From positions 1,302,001 through 1,366,000 of the forward strand of contig PZJY01000001.1 in the NCBI GenBank assembly GCA_031472005.1: a DNA stretch of 64,000 bases, written 5' to 3'. The notes beneath the pieces were generated by a model. It was not told where the DNA came from and made no database searches. It saw only the letters and a list, made by a program, of their open reading frames with translations. The stretch comes from Tetracladium setigerum. Its lineage: Eukaryota > Ascomycota > Leotiomycetes > Helotiales. The position numbers and the translations under genes were made by a program. Below, in pieces: positions 36,629 to 49,496 of the stretch. Positions within the stretch are counted from its first letter, which is position 1, and the number at the start of each line of letters is the position of its first letter.

Positions 36629-39600
36629 CTTACGTTTTTATCTCGTGCTCGCTTCGAGAAGGAGGCGAGAAGGGATGGGAGACGAGGTCCGGGAAAAGAA
36701 GGATATAGGTAGGAGGAGGAGAAGGCCGGCCGGAAGCGAGGATAGAATCGGCGCCTATCAATTATAAATTTGAGCGAAGGAAAGAGACGGACGAGAAGAG
36801 AGGGAGAAGAGAGAAGTAAGTAGAGAGAGAGAATACTGAGACCCAGATAGGGACTGTACAGTAGTTCATAAAGCAGCTACGGCTACATACTACTCGATGA
36901 TTACCGAGTCTACCGACCATGACTTTTTTAGGGGCGTTTTTGTCTAGGAGCTTCTTTCATTATTCGCCAGGACGAGGCGTCTTCTCCTGGTACTGTACAG
37001 CAGTGGTCAAAAAGGGGGAATTTCTCGGATCACCACCACGCCAGAAGCAGATCTGACTCGGCAGTGGATTCGGCTCTCACCCGACGACATCCTACTTGCC
37101 AGAATGGGGCCGCAAAGGGGGAGTAGAGTATAAAAGTGTAAGTGTAAGTGCAGAGTGACTAGGAAGAGGTGTGCACTTCACCCGCAGGTACCCCGATATA
37201 CTCCTGAGTGACTTACTCCTCGACTACTTCTGTAGGTTCTGTGTGACCATAAGGCCGGTGCTAATGCGCTTGGGGTCATGGGATGTGAAGGGATGACGAA
37301 CGACAACGGAAAGTTTGACAAGTAAACAAAGCTCCCCTACCCTCTCGGCAATGGTGTGTGTATACTCATCTACTGGAGAAATGCGCTACTTTGAAGTCTA
37401 TCTTTCTAGCCTATACACCTCCTAATATGACAGATACGCTGGGCCATGCCTTGGTAGAGAGAGATACGAGAAGCAGGAACAATCATACGGAAGCCATTCA
37501 AAGATATTCCACGCAAGTCTCCTTCTTACCCGGCCGGAACCCTCGATCATCTGATATACACTTTCAATGCACTTGATCCTTTTCCTTGCCCCCTCGCCGC
37601 TAATCCACTCAATCTCATCTGTGGTCACCCAATAATTGGCCTTCTGCTCTCCCTTCTCCTGCATCAGCCCATTCCGCTCGAACGTTCGGCTGAACCGCCG
37701 CTTCCTCCACCATCAAAAAAAATAAACAACCCGAGCAGCTGGGCCCAACCAAGTCCTACCATTCCGCCATCGGGTATTTCTTCCATTTGTGGGTTAAAAG
37801 AAGAAATGGTCTCATGGGACACACTTAGACTCTAGGACCCCCCATCAGCAGGGTGCCATTTTGAGGCTCCGGATGGCTTGACTGGTTGTAAGGAGTCGAG
37901 TACCTCCGGACAGAGTTACACTACCAACTCTCACGACGGACCTCAAACATTTGCACATTAATTATTACTCGTTGTCCTTCATCCCACGTGAGATGGATAT
38001 CCAAAGGTCAAGGCAACCAAATGCGTGCATACGGAGTAGGTAGGTACTGTACCTAGAAAGGTACCTTGTACCTTACCGAGCCCATTCATTATTCCCAGCC
38101 CAATAACAAGCACGTCTACCCTACCCTCTCACATCACACAAAACTCTACCGTATTTCCACACTTTTCTTCCCCTCTCAGCACGTTCTTTTGACTCCTCGC
38201 GGGGAAGCACACTGCATCGCATCCGAGCAAGCAGCTTGACCACAGCTTCTAGGGTCCAGGGTCGAAGGGGGGTCGGTCAGACAGAAAGCGCTGGAATCTA
38301 GCGAAAGGGAAGGGGAAAAAAAAAAAGAAGTTGAACTGCTGACCTCTCCAAACTTTCCACCTTTGGGATTTCCAAAAACAAAAAAGTTCGCCTCATTAAC
38401 AATTAATAATGAATTTACTGATGTAAACTGCCATCCATGTCGAGATAAACGTCGTGTGACCTTTAGGAGACGAGTTCAATGCTGGGCCATTCCTCTTGTT
38501 CTTGGTGTGCTGTGTACTATGTACTGTAGTTGGAATGGCCATGATTGGAATAATGACCCGTTCATTCTTCCGGCGCTGGGGGGATGTCACGGAGATAGAT
38601 CCGCGGGCACATGTTTTTCTTTCTCTCCTCCCAAACAAACGATGCTCCATGGGGAATAATGAACCGCGATCACATTATGCCAAAACCTCAAAAGCACAAG
38701 ATGTAACTCACAAAAGAAAAAGAACAAGCACAGATCCAGCGACCAAAGCAACGCATCTGCTTGCTTTGTTTCCGCGCCCTTCCTCTCAACATCCAACGCT
38801 TTTTCTGTACTGGACAGTAATTACAGTACCTGCCTGCACCTTGCAATACACCCGCCAAAGACAATACCAACCAACCAAACGTTCACGAGGCACATAATCG
38901 TTGAATTAAGCAACAACCCCCCTCCCCCGTTTTCATCTCTTATACCTTTCGACTTATCAATAATTACTCAAAGTCAGGCATCAAGTCATCAGTCATCGGT
39001 CAAAAGAATTCTACCTTCCTTATCCAGAAAGGAGAACGTACCTAGATGTATGTATGTACAGTATCAAAAAAAGGCGTCATTTTCCGTTGCTTCGATTCGG
39101 AGTTGCCGTATCTTGATCTCTTGATCTCATCATCTTGATCATATCTCTCTTCTCTCTCTTCTCTTTCTCTCTTCTTCCCATATTCAAAAAGCGAACCAAA
39201 ACATTCCCATCAACCCAGTCCATCCAGTCCAGTCCTGTCCAGTCCAGTCCAAGTCCGACCCAAGAATCTCTAAAAATTTAATCTATTATACTCTCCCGAT
39301 CGCAAAGACGATAGATCACCTCCCAATCCTTCTAGAACCTTTCCTTTCAGCCCCCACCTTCTCTCTCTTTTCTGACTCCATAACAGATCCATAAGATCCA
39401 TAAGATAATATTTTGACTGCCCCCTCCATCCCCCACGCTCACACCAAAAAAAAACATACCTACTTTGTGTGGTATGCACCACCACCACCCTCCTTTCACT
39501 CACAGGCTATCTTACAAATTAAAGGAATCATGCCCGTAGGTAGCCACGCAACCACCACGCAGCAGCCACGAGAAAGGGAGGGGGGAAAAATCGAACAAGG

Positions 39601-41033
39601 GAACCGCATTAATCAACGGACAGTTCAGTATTCATATCGGCTTACCGCCCTCTACCTCTCTCTCTCACACACACACCATCCAAGCCAACCCCACGTTTTC
39701 TAATCAACGGAATCCTTAATCCCAGCAGCATAGTTCCGTACTGTACGGACCGGAACTAGGTACCTAGGTGGGTAAGGGGTACTGTATGTACAAATACTAT
39801 ATGTACTGTACATCTTTCTCAGCTGGACCTGCATGTGATGTGTACCTAGGTATGTAGGTACCTTCCTACATAATACCTACCTATCATTCCCTAACCCCCT
39901 CATTACAATAATTATACATATCATACATACCATACCCATATCATACATAACGTTAACTTTCCCTCGTTTTTCCCCACTGTACGTACATTACAGTAGCGTT
40001 AGAAGATCGATCGATTCTATCCGGAAAGATACAGTACTTCAACTTTCGAAAACAAAAATAAGAAGAAAAAAAGTTCCCGCGGAAACGAAGGAGAGATTTG
40101 CATATGAGCTATCGTTTTTTTCCCTTGCTTTTGGTTTTTAAGATTATCGGACCCCCAGATCTCGTGGAGTTACATGCCGAACTGGTGATCTGATCGATCT
40201 CATCATACTTAAAAACAAAATCTCGATTTCAGCTAGTGCGCGGTGGTCGGCATGGCCTGCCACCACGGCCGTTGTCGCCGAGTGGTGCGGTGTATGTGGA
40301 GTGTGTGGTTGGATGCAGTTGCAGTTGCAGTTGGAAATCAAAAACGATATCAAAGAGTGATATAGTACATCAAAATGTTACACAGAATGTCGCATTCATT
40401 CATTCAGCTTTGAGTTTTATTGATTTTGGTTCTTGAATATGGTTTTTTTTCTTCCTTTTTTGGTATATATCGAGTGTTCCTCTATATTTGTCTTCAAAAT
40501 GTAGATTTTGTGGCTACAGTAAGAGTCAATAATGAACATGTTCTACCTCAGCAGCTCGAAAAAATTGAAATTCAGATTCAGTCGTGTTAAACTCCTCCAT
40601 AATCCCCGCGGACCATGTTTCCCGTCCTTGTGCCTAGTTTAGAATGCCTGACTTCCATCATGGTGTCTGTTCGCTTACCGAATTCATCCGTAGCTCGTTT
40701 ACTTTACTCATTGACTGCGAGGTTATGTTCACCTCCTTGAACTCCTCCTCTGAGTTCGCAATCAAGACCAAGAATACATTTTGTGTCCCGCCATGAGCTA
40801 CCTGGCACCCACTGCTTCTATTAATATTTGGATACTCAGCAACATTTTCTATATTTTTTCCATTTACTCAACATTGAAGTCGGGATTAAATTGCTACTTG
40901 TACAACTCAGTGCCAAGGCTAGGTCAACAAGTGGATAGACTCAAAGAGCTGTAGCCCCTTTTGAGAATCCTAGAATAGGATTCACACTTATGGATAATCA
41001 AATGTTGACGAAACTTTTCAATTATAACTCGAT

Positions 41034-41887
41034 TCAGGACACTCCAGTCGCATGTGAATTCTCCTCTAGGCTCTCGCCATGAGCACCCGTCAATTTCTCC
41101 CGCTCGTCCTCCCTCTTCTTCTTCCACTCAAAGCCTTCCCATCTTCCATCAGAATCTTCATGCTCCTCCAAATTTAAGTCCAGCATGTCTATCATTCTCG
41201 TAACGCTTTGATCAACCATATCCTGCACACCCCTCGGCCTGGTATAAAACGTCATCACCGGCGGGAAAACCACCGCACCAGCTCTCGTCACTTCCAGCAT
41301 ATTTTCAAGATGGATGCTACTCATCGGCGTCTCCCTTGCCGCCAGCACAAGTCTCCTCCTCTCTTTCAACGTAACTCCTGCCGCACGAGTGATCAAGTCA
41401 TTGTCGTAGCCCATCCGGATTCCCGCAAGTGTTTTCATGCTACAGGGAACCACGATCATCCCATCCACACGGAAAGATCCCGAGGATATCGCGGCCGAGA
41501 CATCTCGTGGAGAATAATAGTGGTCGGCGAGCGACTGGATATATGCAGCTGTGTTTCTGGGAGCGTCAAGTTCGTACTTGAGAGTCGCCAGGCCCCAGGT
41601 TGAGAGAATGACATGAGTCTCCACGCCGAGTTGACGAAGTTTGATCAGGAGACTCGTCGCCAGCGGTGCCCCGGTAGCACCTGTGATGGCTACTATGATG
41701 CGTTTTCTTCGTTGCGTCTGGTAAGACCGTGTGTGTTGCGAGCGATATGGCTGGTGCGACGCCGATGACCCCCTCCCGAAATAAATTGGATGAGTCGAGG
41801 GTTGTTTCTCAACATTGAACCACCAATGGAGGTCTCATAGGCTTTGAGACATGGTTTTCGTAACTGAAATGGTGATATTCGTTGCAT
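41034..41887 (-). CDS. PAD1: Flavin prenyltransferase, Pad1/UbiX family, one-base frame break
   Basis: One exon on the minus strand with a mitochondrial-type leader (MQRISPFQLRKPCLKA). The UbiX fold follows: RIIVAITGATGAPLA (flavin-phosphate loop), VILSTWGLATLKYEL, DGMIVVPCSMKTLAGIRMG, RAAGVTLKERRRLVLAARE, GAVVFPPVMTFYTRP and QDMVDQSVTRMIDMLDL. It attaches a dimethylallyl group to FMN to make prenyl-FMN, the cofactor of Fdc1, whose gene is divergent from it 641 bp away. The leader frame (HIARNTHGLT) and the enzyme frame differ by one base at about 41720-41721. Restoring one C makes 285 codons without any intron. No plausible splice pair bridges the frames. Confidence 0.9.
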
Positions 41888-42528
41888 TTTCTGGGCTCAC
41901 TGAAGAATTGGTGAGAGCGCCCACGAGCGAGAACACACACGTAATTATACCAGACACGTAGTCTGACGGAAAGTACGTATATAATCTGTGACAGGGTTCG
42001 TAAGAAATTCACAGAATACAATTTATGTTTGGACTTGTGGTTTGAGACTTCATTTTGGGCTTTGACGAAGAGAGCCTCAACGTCATCTACCATATGTCCT
42101 CGGTAGCATTCAGTAGTAGCATTGACTAATGAATTACTCAGGCTGGCACTATTGTTGTAATCTATTCCAGAATAGAACAATGAACTGGCATTTAAGTTAC
42201 ATTTCAAAATGCGGGATCGTTGGTTCGTTGATGAATAACATACATTGTGTTTGTTGATGATTCAGCAGCAGACTATTGAAGGCTGCGATGACATAGATAC
42301 GGAGTCATGGCGCCAAACCACAAACATAGCTTGAGGAGATCAGCGAAATCGTTTGTATAACATAGAGAATGTCTCTTTATCTTAGAATTTAGTTGTAAAG
42401 ACTTGCAAGTGTTGAAGTACTCGAGGTCTCTTAGATTACCGAGAAAATTCGAGACTGAAGAACGTCCGCTATAGTCTGAATTACAAGCTCTCGAATCAGA
42501 TTCTCTCTTGCACAATCTCTTCAATGCA
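41888..42528. promoter_or_regulatory. Bidirectional PAD1-FDC1 promoter
   Basis: These 641 bp separate the two start codons. Head-to-head placement of a cofactor synthase and its only obvious client decarboxylase suggests shared control, as known for phenylacrylate/sorbate-inducible pairs in other ascomycetes. I cannot name a specific binding site. Confidence 0.6.
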
Positions 42529-44217
42529 ATGACTTTCAATTTGGCAATCAGGCGGTGCCCTACGGCTGTTCGAACGACATCATCTTTCAACTTTTCTACC
42601 AAGCGACTTCACACACAAAATGCGGCACATCTTGATTTTCGCCTTTTTGTTGACGCACTCCGGAAGGACGGTGATTTAGCAGATATCAATGAAGAGGTTG
42701 ATCCTCATCTTGAAGTTGCCGCGATCACTCGAAGAGCCTACGAACAAAGATCCAAAGCACCTCTCTTCAACAACGTGAAAGGAGCCAAGGACGGACTTTT
42801 CAGAATCATGGGGGCGTCTGGAGGACTGTCCAAAGATCCAAAATATGCCTATCGACGACTCGCCCGTCACATAGGGCTCGATCCAACAACGGGAATCAAA
42901 GGAATCATTGACCGAATGCTATCTGCCAAGGGGTCCCCACCAATTCGTCCAACTCACGTCTCGGATGGTCCATGCAAGGAGGTCAAAATATTGGGAGACG
43001 ATATCGATCTCACCAAACTCCCGGTGCCATTATTGAACAAAGCGGACGGAGGCAACTATATCCAAACCATGGGGATCAACATCGTCAAACATCCCACCGA
43101 AAACTGGACAAATTGGTCGATCGCTCGAGCAATGATCCACGACAAAACCAGAATGGTCGGCTTGATTATGAAACCGCAACACATCGCTAAGATCTATGAA
43201 GAATATGATAAGACCGGGAAAGAGATGCCCTACGCAATTGCACTGGGAGCCCCTCCGATCGCTGTCATGGCAGCGAGCATGCCGCTCCCCGAAGGGGTCA
43301 CAGAGGCAGAATACGTCGGTTCTCTCTGTGGTTCACCCCTAGAACTTGTCAAGTGCGAAACCAACGACATGTATGTTCCAGCGAATAGCGAGATCATTAT
43401 CGAGGGCACTGTTTCCGTTGCTGAAAAGGCCCCCGAAGGCCCCTTTGGAGAAATGCATGGATATAGTTTCCTTGATGAGAATCTCCTACAACCCCTCTAC
43501 AAAGTCAATGCCATTACGCACCGTAAAAATGCCATTCTTCCGATTTCTGTTCCCGGAAGAGCAACAGGTCCTGATGGTAAGTAATTAGCGAACAACTGTA
43601 CTCCTACATGAGCCTTTCTCGTGGAATTTCGTACAAAGACACTACAAAGAACCTAACGCTAACTCCCCGTTTTCTGCATAGAGACACACACCATGATTGG
43701 CACTCTTGCCTCAGCTGAGATGAAATACCTCCTCCAGTCAGCTGGCCTCCCTGTGAAAGAGGTATTCACCCTGTACGAATCGCAAGTGATATGGGCAGCC
43801 ATACAAATCGACATCGCGGCCCTCGCCAAACTGAAGACCAACGCCAAAGACTTCAGCAAATTGATTGGTGATTTGGTTTTCCGCCATAAATGCGGCATGC
43901 AGATCCATCGCCTCCTGCTTGTAGGGGACGACATCAATCCATTTAGCTTCGAGGATGTGATGTGGGCGTACGCAACGAGATGTCGACCCGCCATGGATGA
44001 GGTGCATTTTGAGGATGTCAAGGCGTATCCCTTGGTGCCATATATGAGCCATGGGCCTGGAACTAAGTTAACTGGTGGTAAGGTAGTAGGAAATTGTATG
44101 TTGCCAAGTGAATATGAAGGCGAGAGGGGTTGGGTCACTTGTGATTTTGAGAACGGGTATCCTGAGGAGGTGAAGAAGAAGGTGTTGCAAAGGTGGGAGG
44201 CAATGCGTTTGGACTAG
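42529..44217 (+). CDS. FDC1: Ferulic/phenylacrylic acid decarboxylase, Fdc1/UbiD family
   Basis: Two exons (42529-43576, 43682-44217) give 527 residues. The N-terminal 25 residues look like a weak mitochondrial leader before FRLFVDALRKDGDL. The prenyl-FMN site is visible as NWTNWSIARAM and in the catalytic Glu/Arg region APEGPFGEMHGY, which holds both conserved glutamates of the EGPFGE motif. Other landmarks are ALGAPPIAVMAASMPL, YVPANSEIIIEG, GRATGPDE, TRCRP and SHGPGTKLTGGK. The enzyme decarboxylates cinnamic, ferulic and sorbic acids by 1,3-dipolar cycloaddition using prenyl-FMN from Pad1. The start at 42529 is the first ATG in frame. Confidence 0.94.
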
Positions 44218-44347
44218 AGGTATTAATATAAAGTCGCCATCTCCTTACAAGTTGTGCATGATAACGTTCGTCTTGCATGAGAAAACTCGAGTATGCTAGT
44301 AGGGAAAGAAAAAGCTAGACCGAGAGAGTTACAAAGAAGAAACAACC

Positions 44348-45543
44348 CTAGAGCTTTTCACCATCTCCCCCAACTTCAACCACTTGGTCAATCCCTTCAT
44401 ACTGCGGCAACTCCAAATCATACTTCCTCTGAATCTCCGGACTCACAAATCTACGCATCCAGTGTTAGTTCATTTTCCACCTACAGCTCGCTCATTGGAA
44501 TTGAACGAGTATTCAAGAAAAACACCCACCTCCCACCAATAAAATGCCTTCCCCCAAAATATTTCACTAGCGGTTTCGGCGCTGTCAAACTAATTAACGT
44601 TCCAGGTTGAAAGTTTGAGCCAGGTCCTTCTTCAGGTGGTCCAGTCTCGATATTCCAACTTGATGGTGCGTCGACTGATGTGATGGGGATGGAAGTTTCC
44701 TGCAGTGCGAGGATGACTGCGGGGAAGGGTTCGCGGATTGAGCCTGTGAAAGAGAATCCTATTTTTTTCTCCGTATTAGTGGGAGTGGCTTAGGAAGGAT
44801 GGGATGGAACGTAAGGAGATGAAGGGAAAGGAGTGATGGAAAGGAATACGGACCGAAAATGGCGTCAACGATGTGGTCGGTTTCTTTGATTGCGGTGGGG
44901 AAATCTGTGGTGAATGGGATGGAAAGATCACGGAGTTGTGTTGTTAGTCGCTTTGTTGGGTTTGTGTTAGAGAGGATTAATCTTGAGAATTTGAGATGAG
45001 GGGGATATGGAGGATAGGAGAAGTTCTCTGACCTGGTATAATTCATTTTTGCCTTGTTTTGGGTAGTAGATTGTTGGTTTGTACCCGTAGTGCCAGAGGT
45101 GTCTTGCTGCTACTAAGCCATCGCCGCCTTACCCATCATAAAGGTAAGCTTTTGTACTCAAAAAAAGGATAATGTACGATCATGTTGCTAAATCTGAGGG
45201 TTTGTCGAACGTACCATTATTCCCTGGCCCGCAAGCAACAAGAACTCTCTTTCCTCGACTTGGGGGATGGACTTTGTAAACTACATTGCTCATCCAATAT
45301 ATTAATTCTGATTGTTCTATCCTATTTTCAATTGATGTGAGAAAGGAAGATCTAACCAGCTTGAGAGACGGAAAGACCGGCTAGTTCCATGAGTTGATCA
45401 AGCGAGAAGCCGCCGATGCTCATGAGGTCCATGTCCAAGAGTGCTGCATTTTTTGCTGAAAGTGTCTGTAGCAGGCATATTAGTATCTGAGTGACAGAAT
45501 TAGCGAGTCCCTATGATGAACTGAATACCTTGAGACCTCCCAT
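44348..45543 (-). CDS. NAD(P)H-hydrate epimerase (YjeF N-domain)
   Basis: Seven small exons on the minus strand: 45543-45529, 45465-45357, 45280-45215, 45127-45033, 44950-44854, 44758-44530 and 44450-44348. They sum to 714 bases, 237 residues, the usual size for stand-alone epimerases. The first exon encodes only MGGLK. Motifs include MSIGGFSLDQLMELAGLSV, VACGPGNNGGDGLVAARHL (substrate loop), DAIFGFSFTG, SVDAPSSWN and TAPKPLVKYFGG. It epimerises damaged R-NAD(P)HX so that the dehydratase can repair it. The fourth and fifth acceptors are AAG rather than CAG/TAG. Reading frame is intact throughout. Confidence 0.92.
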
Positions 45544-46143
45544 TTTGAATCCTTTCTGATGGTGTGATGTTCAGAAGCCGATGACAGTTTATGAAGCGCT
45601 GGCTGGTGGAATTCCAAGTATTATACTGGCGGATCTGAGCACAAGTTTATGCAGATGAGTCTCTGATTCGGCTTTAGAGATACTATTTTCAATTCAATAC
45701 AACTTGGTAGGCGATTGTGTTGATTTCGGTAACTTGCAACTCCTCATGTCGTTCGGTGTTGACATCACTCGAGCCTCCTCTCAGAGAGTTGGCCAAGAGC
45801 TCATCCACTTGGCTTCACCAGAATACTGCATAGTACCGAAATCATTTCTAAACAACCGTAAATTTTTCTACTTTCATAAAAGCTCAAAGCATCAAGTATA
45901 TTATTTTCAACTCAATTGTCTTCCTAATGTTCATTTCAAAAGTTTATGTCCTCAATCAACTGTACTGTGACAACAAACTGACCAGTTCCACAATTCCTTC
46001 TCAATCCTTGGCAAAGCGACCTGCATCAACCTCCAAAAAAGTCGCGACATCCCTTCATCCTCATACATTTCCGCCGACCTCATTCTCAACCACCACCACT
46101 TCCTCTTTCTTCCCCACACACAAATACACACAACTTAGCCAAT
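45544..46143. other. Divergent intergenic region
   Basis: 600 bp between the NADHX epimerase and bS16m start codons, AT-rich, ending in a CCA/CTT-rich leader. No gene. Confidence 0.5.
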
Positions 46144-46948
46144 ATGGTAGTTCGCATACGCCTAGCGCGCTTCGGTCGCAAAAGACAGCCCTTCTATAAC
46201 ATTGTCGTTTCGCAAGCCAAGTGCGTTCTTTCTTTCCCCTTCCACCACGACCACCACATCTTTCTCCTCCTCCTCCTCCCTCTCTCGACCCCCTATCCTC
46301 TTAAAATCAAATCCCACTACCAGGCAAGAAGTAGCTAACAAACAACCCTCTTCCCCAAAACAGAACCGCACGCAACAGCAAACCACTCGAGGTCCTGGGA
46401 ACATACGATCCAATTCCAAAGCCGCCAAAGGAGGGAGAAGGAAAGCCGTTCAAGGATATCAAACTTGATACGGTGAGGGCGAAGTATTGGTTGGGTGTTG
46501 GAGCGCAGCCGAGTGATCCTGCTTGGAGGTTGTTAAGTTTGGTGAGTTTGGCATTTCTTTGAGGTGGAGCGTATGGAAGGAAGACTGGGGCTGGAAGGGG
46601 CAGGAGAGAGTTGGTAGGGAGAGGAGAGGATTGGATGCGGATGGATAGAGGTGAGGTGGTGGATGAAATGGGATGAATGATAGTTCGTTATTCGGTTTCG
46701 AGATGGATTGCAACCTCAATGGCTGCCAGAAGGCATCGGACCAACAGCAACAACCAAGCTCTGACACACGGGCGAAGAAATATGGAAAGAAGCAGGAGGA
46801 GGGAGGTCAATTGATGCGAAGAACGTAAACGCTGACTCAAGTTCGATATTCACAGGCCGGGTTATTAGAACCCAAATATCGCCATGGTGTAAGCACCGCT
46901 GTACCTCCACCAAAGACAACTACGGCAACACCAACAACGGCTCCATGA
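46144..46948 (+). CDS. Mitochondrial small-subunit ribosomal protein bS16m
   Basis: Three exons (46144-46220, 46364-46541, 46856-46948) encode 115 residues. The N-terminus VVRIRLARFGRKRQPFYNIV is the hallmark of bacterial-type S16. It is followed by RNSKPLEVLGTYDPIPKPP, VRAKYWLGVGAQPSDP and, after the third exon joins, AGLLEPKYRHG. The Thr/Pro-rich tail is typical of fungal mitochondrial versions. Introns are longer than average here (143 and 314 bp). The start is the second-codon-Val ATG in a TATGGTAGT context. Confidence 0.93.
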
Positions 46949-47687
46949 TCTGGAACATCATCAGAAGAGAAGTGTATGATTGGACAGAAGATAAAGGAAC
47001 GAACAACCAAACAAAGTTGTCCGTCAGGGAAGGCAAATCACCACACCAAATGGGGGGGGGAATCATGCGAAATTAGGTTGGTTGGACAATTGTAGTATAT
47101 GGAAAGAGGACTCTCAGCCTGTCTGTTTGTATTTCTGTGTGTCTATCTTCGCAAAAAAGAAAACCTGTATTGTACAAGTAGCAAGAACGTGTACGAAAGT
47201 AGAAACGGGGGAGTTGGGAAATTGAAAATTCTAACGACATGGCACTTATACCCATTCATCCTAATCATCTTCAGCAAATCGTATTTTTCTTTAGATGTGT
47301 TATAATTTTGATTTGTTTTTGATTTTATTTTATTAAGTTTTTTTGGGGGTGGTTGTTATTCTATGAAAATGGAAAAATTCCTGACTCATATATACATATA
47401 AGAAAAATTCCGCTTGCAATCTATGTAAATCTCTTTTTCGGCTGTTTGTTCCTCTGTGTGTTTGTTTGCTGCTGTTTTCCTCTGGAAGCCATTGAATCTA
47501 TGCCCTCGTGTCAGTCATTACTATACCTAACCCACGCCAATCGTTCTGTATTAAACCCTTAAAACGCCATCCATCTATACAACAATCAACACCTCATATC
47601 ATACACCATTTCCCTTCCTTCGTTTCTTCTGCCTCTTTTAAATACTACTTCCGGAAGTTAGTATCCCCGGCTGGACTGATCAATCTC
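46949..47687. other. Intergenic between convergent genes
   Basis: T-rich 3' flank sequence with G8 at about 47053-47060. No gene. Confidence 0.5.
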
Positions 47688-49496
47688 TCAATGCCCGGCT
47701 CCACCAGCAAAAAACAAATTAACACCCAAACAAACCACCATAACACCCACGCCATAAATGGCCAACCCAAGCGCCGCCTTTCTCAAAACCCTCTCTCTCC
47801 AGCCCTTCCCCCTCCAACTTCCCATCACCCTCCCCTCACCCTCCTCCTCATCTTCGTCCTCATCACTCTCATCATCATCACCCTTCACCAATCGCTGCTG
47901 AAACAAACTCTCCGGATCCGAAATCTTATAGTAGAATAATCCCGGCAGGATGAATGAGATGGATGTACTTCCCGTGCTACCGACATAGGCAAGCACTTTA
48001 TCGAGAGAGGAGACTGTCATGGCGGTTATGTAGGAGAGGACTATTATGATGGTTGTGATGATGGCGAAGCGGAGTTCGGGGATTGCGTCGTTACCGGGAG
48101 GGGATGATGAGTGGGAGGAGGTGCTGAGGAGAGGGGCGTTACGAGGAGGGGAGCGGGCTGTGTTAGTTGGTGGGTGAGGGGTGGTGGAATTTTGGTGAGA
48201 GCGGTTTGGACGCCATTTCAAGACAGCATCGACGGAAGCTCGGCAGGGGTGTACTTGGAGAGGGTAAGAGAACATGACGAGGACTACGATGGCGGCTTTG
48301 GCGATTGTGGAGGCAATGGAGGCGCTGTCTGTTTGGTGTTAGAGAGGGATTTTGGATTGAGGATGAGATTGAGGAACAGGTGAACGGGAAGGGGGGACGA
48401 ACACATTGAGACAATGTTGCCGGCGATAGAGTTGCCGAAGGAGAGGTAGCCTGTGATTGCGACGAGAACGTAGAGGGAGGCTGCGGAGCCAATTGAGGCT
48501 GCTACTACGCCAGTTGTTCTGGGTCATGTTAGCTATTTTATCCACGGAGTTCCAGGGGAGTAAAATACCTTTTTGGCGCATTGTTCTTAATCTCATTCAA
48601 AATTGAGAACATCTGATTATCAATTTAGCACGTCTTTAAATTGTTTTTGTTTTCTTGAGAGATATCGCCTACGTTTTGATGGCATGTATATGCAAAAACG
48701 ATAACAGGAAAGCTTTGCAATGTAGGAACGAGACCAGCCCAAGCAAAGACTCGGATAGGTCCACGATCTGCTTTCGTATCTCCCTTTATGAAGTGATATA
48801 CAACCAGAACCACCAGGTATCCGATCGATATCAAAGCTATAACACTGGTATACTTAAGCGAGTCGAGACGTCTGAGAAACGCGAGAGGAATGACAACAAG
48901 CCTAATCATTCACCGTCAGCAGGCACACAACTGTTGAATCCCATAATGGTATGCATAAACCACTCACATGAAAGCCGTAACCCAGAAATGCCTATCCACC
49001 ATAAACGGTATCGAATCCGCACCATCCATGAATCCCCTCACCACACCAGGCATCAAATCCCCAATAATAATTAAATAACTAACACCCACCCCAAAACACT
49101 TGATCGCAATTGCCGCATCGAATATAACCGCAGCGTTGGGGTACGTGATTTGTGAAAGAGCAAAGAATGATGCTGTGCCCCTGTCTAGATAACGCGCACA
49201 ACGTGTTTGAAGGTAGAGTCCGAATGCTGACGCGAATCCAGACCAGAGAATTACGAATGTTCCTAGTGCTATTCCCATATGTGCCATCGCGAGGGGGAGG
49301 CAAGGAGGCCAGAGCCGATTACTTTGTGCTTGTTAGCCTGGAGAGTTCGTCCTAGTAGCCAGGGGAAATGCGCTTGGGACGTACTGGTATTGACAAGATT
49401 GATACAACTACTTAAAAATGATGCCTGGCCGCCGTTACTCTGCTCTTTCAATGCGCGACTCGATCGACGCCTGTACATCGTCAGTTTTGTTCCCAT
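47688..49496 (-). CDS. Amino acid transporter, Aa_trans/AVT (vacuolar) family, one-base frame break
   Basis: Six exons on the minus strand: 49496-49385, 49321-48968, 48901-48673, 48612-48569, 48518-48403 and 48328-47688. Restoring one C in the run at 49293-49297 gives 498 residues. After a basic N-terminus (MYRRRSSRALKEQ) the first membrane segment has the family motif SCINLVNTIIGSGLLASP, then LAMAHMGIALGTFVILWSG. About ten further hydrophobic segments follow, including FVDRHFWV-type loops, VFAYTCHQN and GNSIAGNIVSM. A long Ser/Pro/Asn-rich cytosolic loop and an acidic loop (DDDESDEDEDEEEGEG) separate the last helices. Yeast AVT5/6-like members export neutral or acidic amino acids from the vacuole; substrate and direction here are inference. 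The start could lie further upstream. Confidence 0.87.

Larger units (their letters stand above)
35499..41033. other. 5.5 kb gene-free region
   Basis: No exon-like frames with protein character were found on either strand. The region is rich in simple sequence and in TAC(A/T)GTA palindromes and TAGGTACC-like blocks, with CT tracts at 39140-39180 and 39340-39370. It could hold a long regulated promoter of the areA GATA-like gene, long 5' UTRs or noncoding transcripts; the sequence does not decide. Confidence 0.5.

Noticed and set aside
36220..36767. Frames rich in Ser/Leu or Asp/Ala in the gene-free region
   Set aside because: Direct translations of GGAT, GCTGAT and TTTCG repeats.
38496..38897. 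133-codon plus-strand frame with a hydrophobic start
   Set aside because: Composition drifts along the frame, there is no family resemblance, and flanks are simple sequence.
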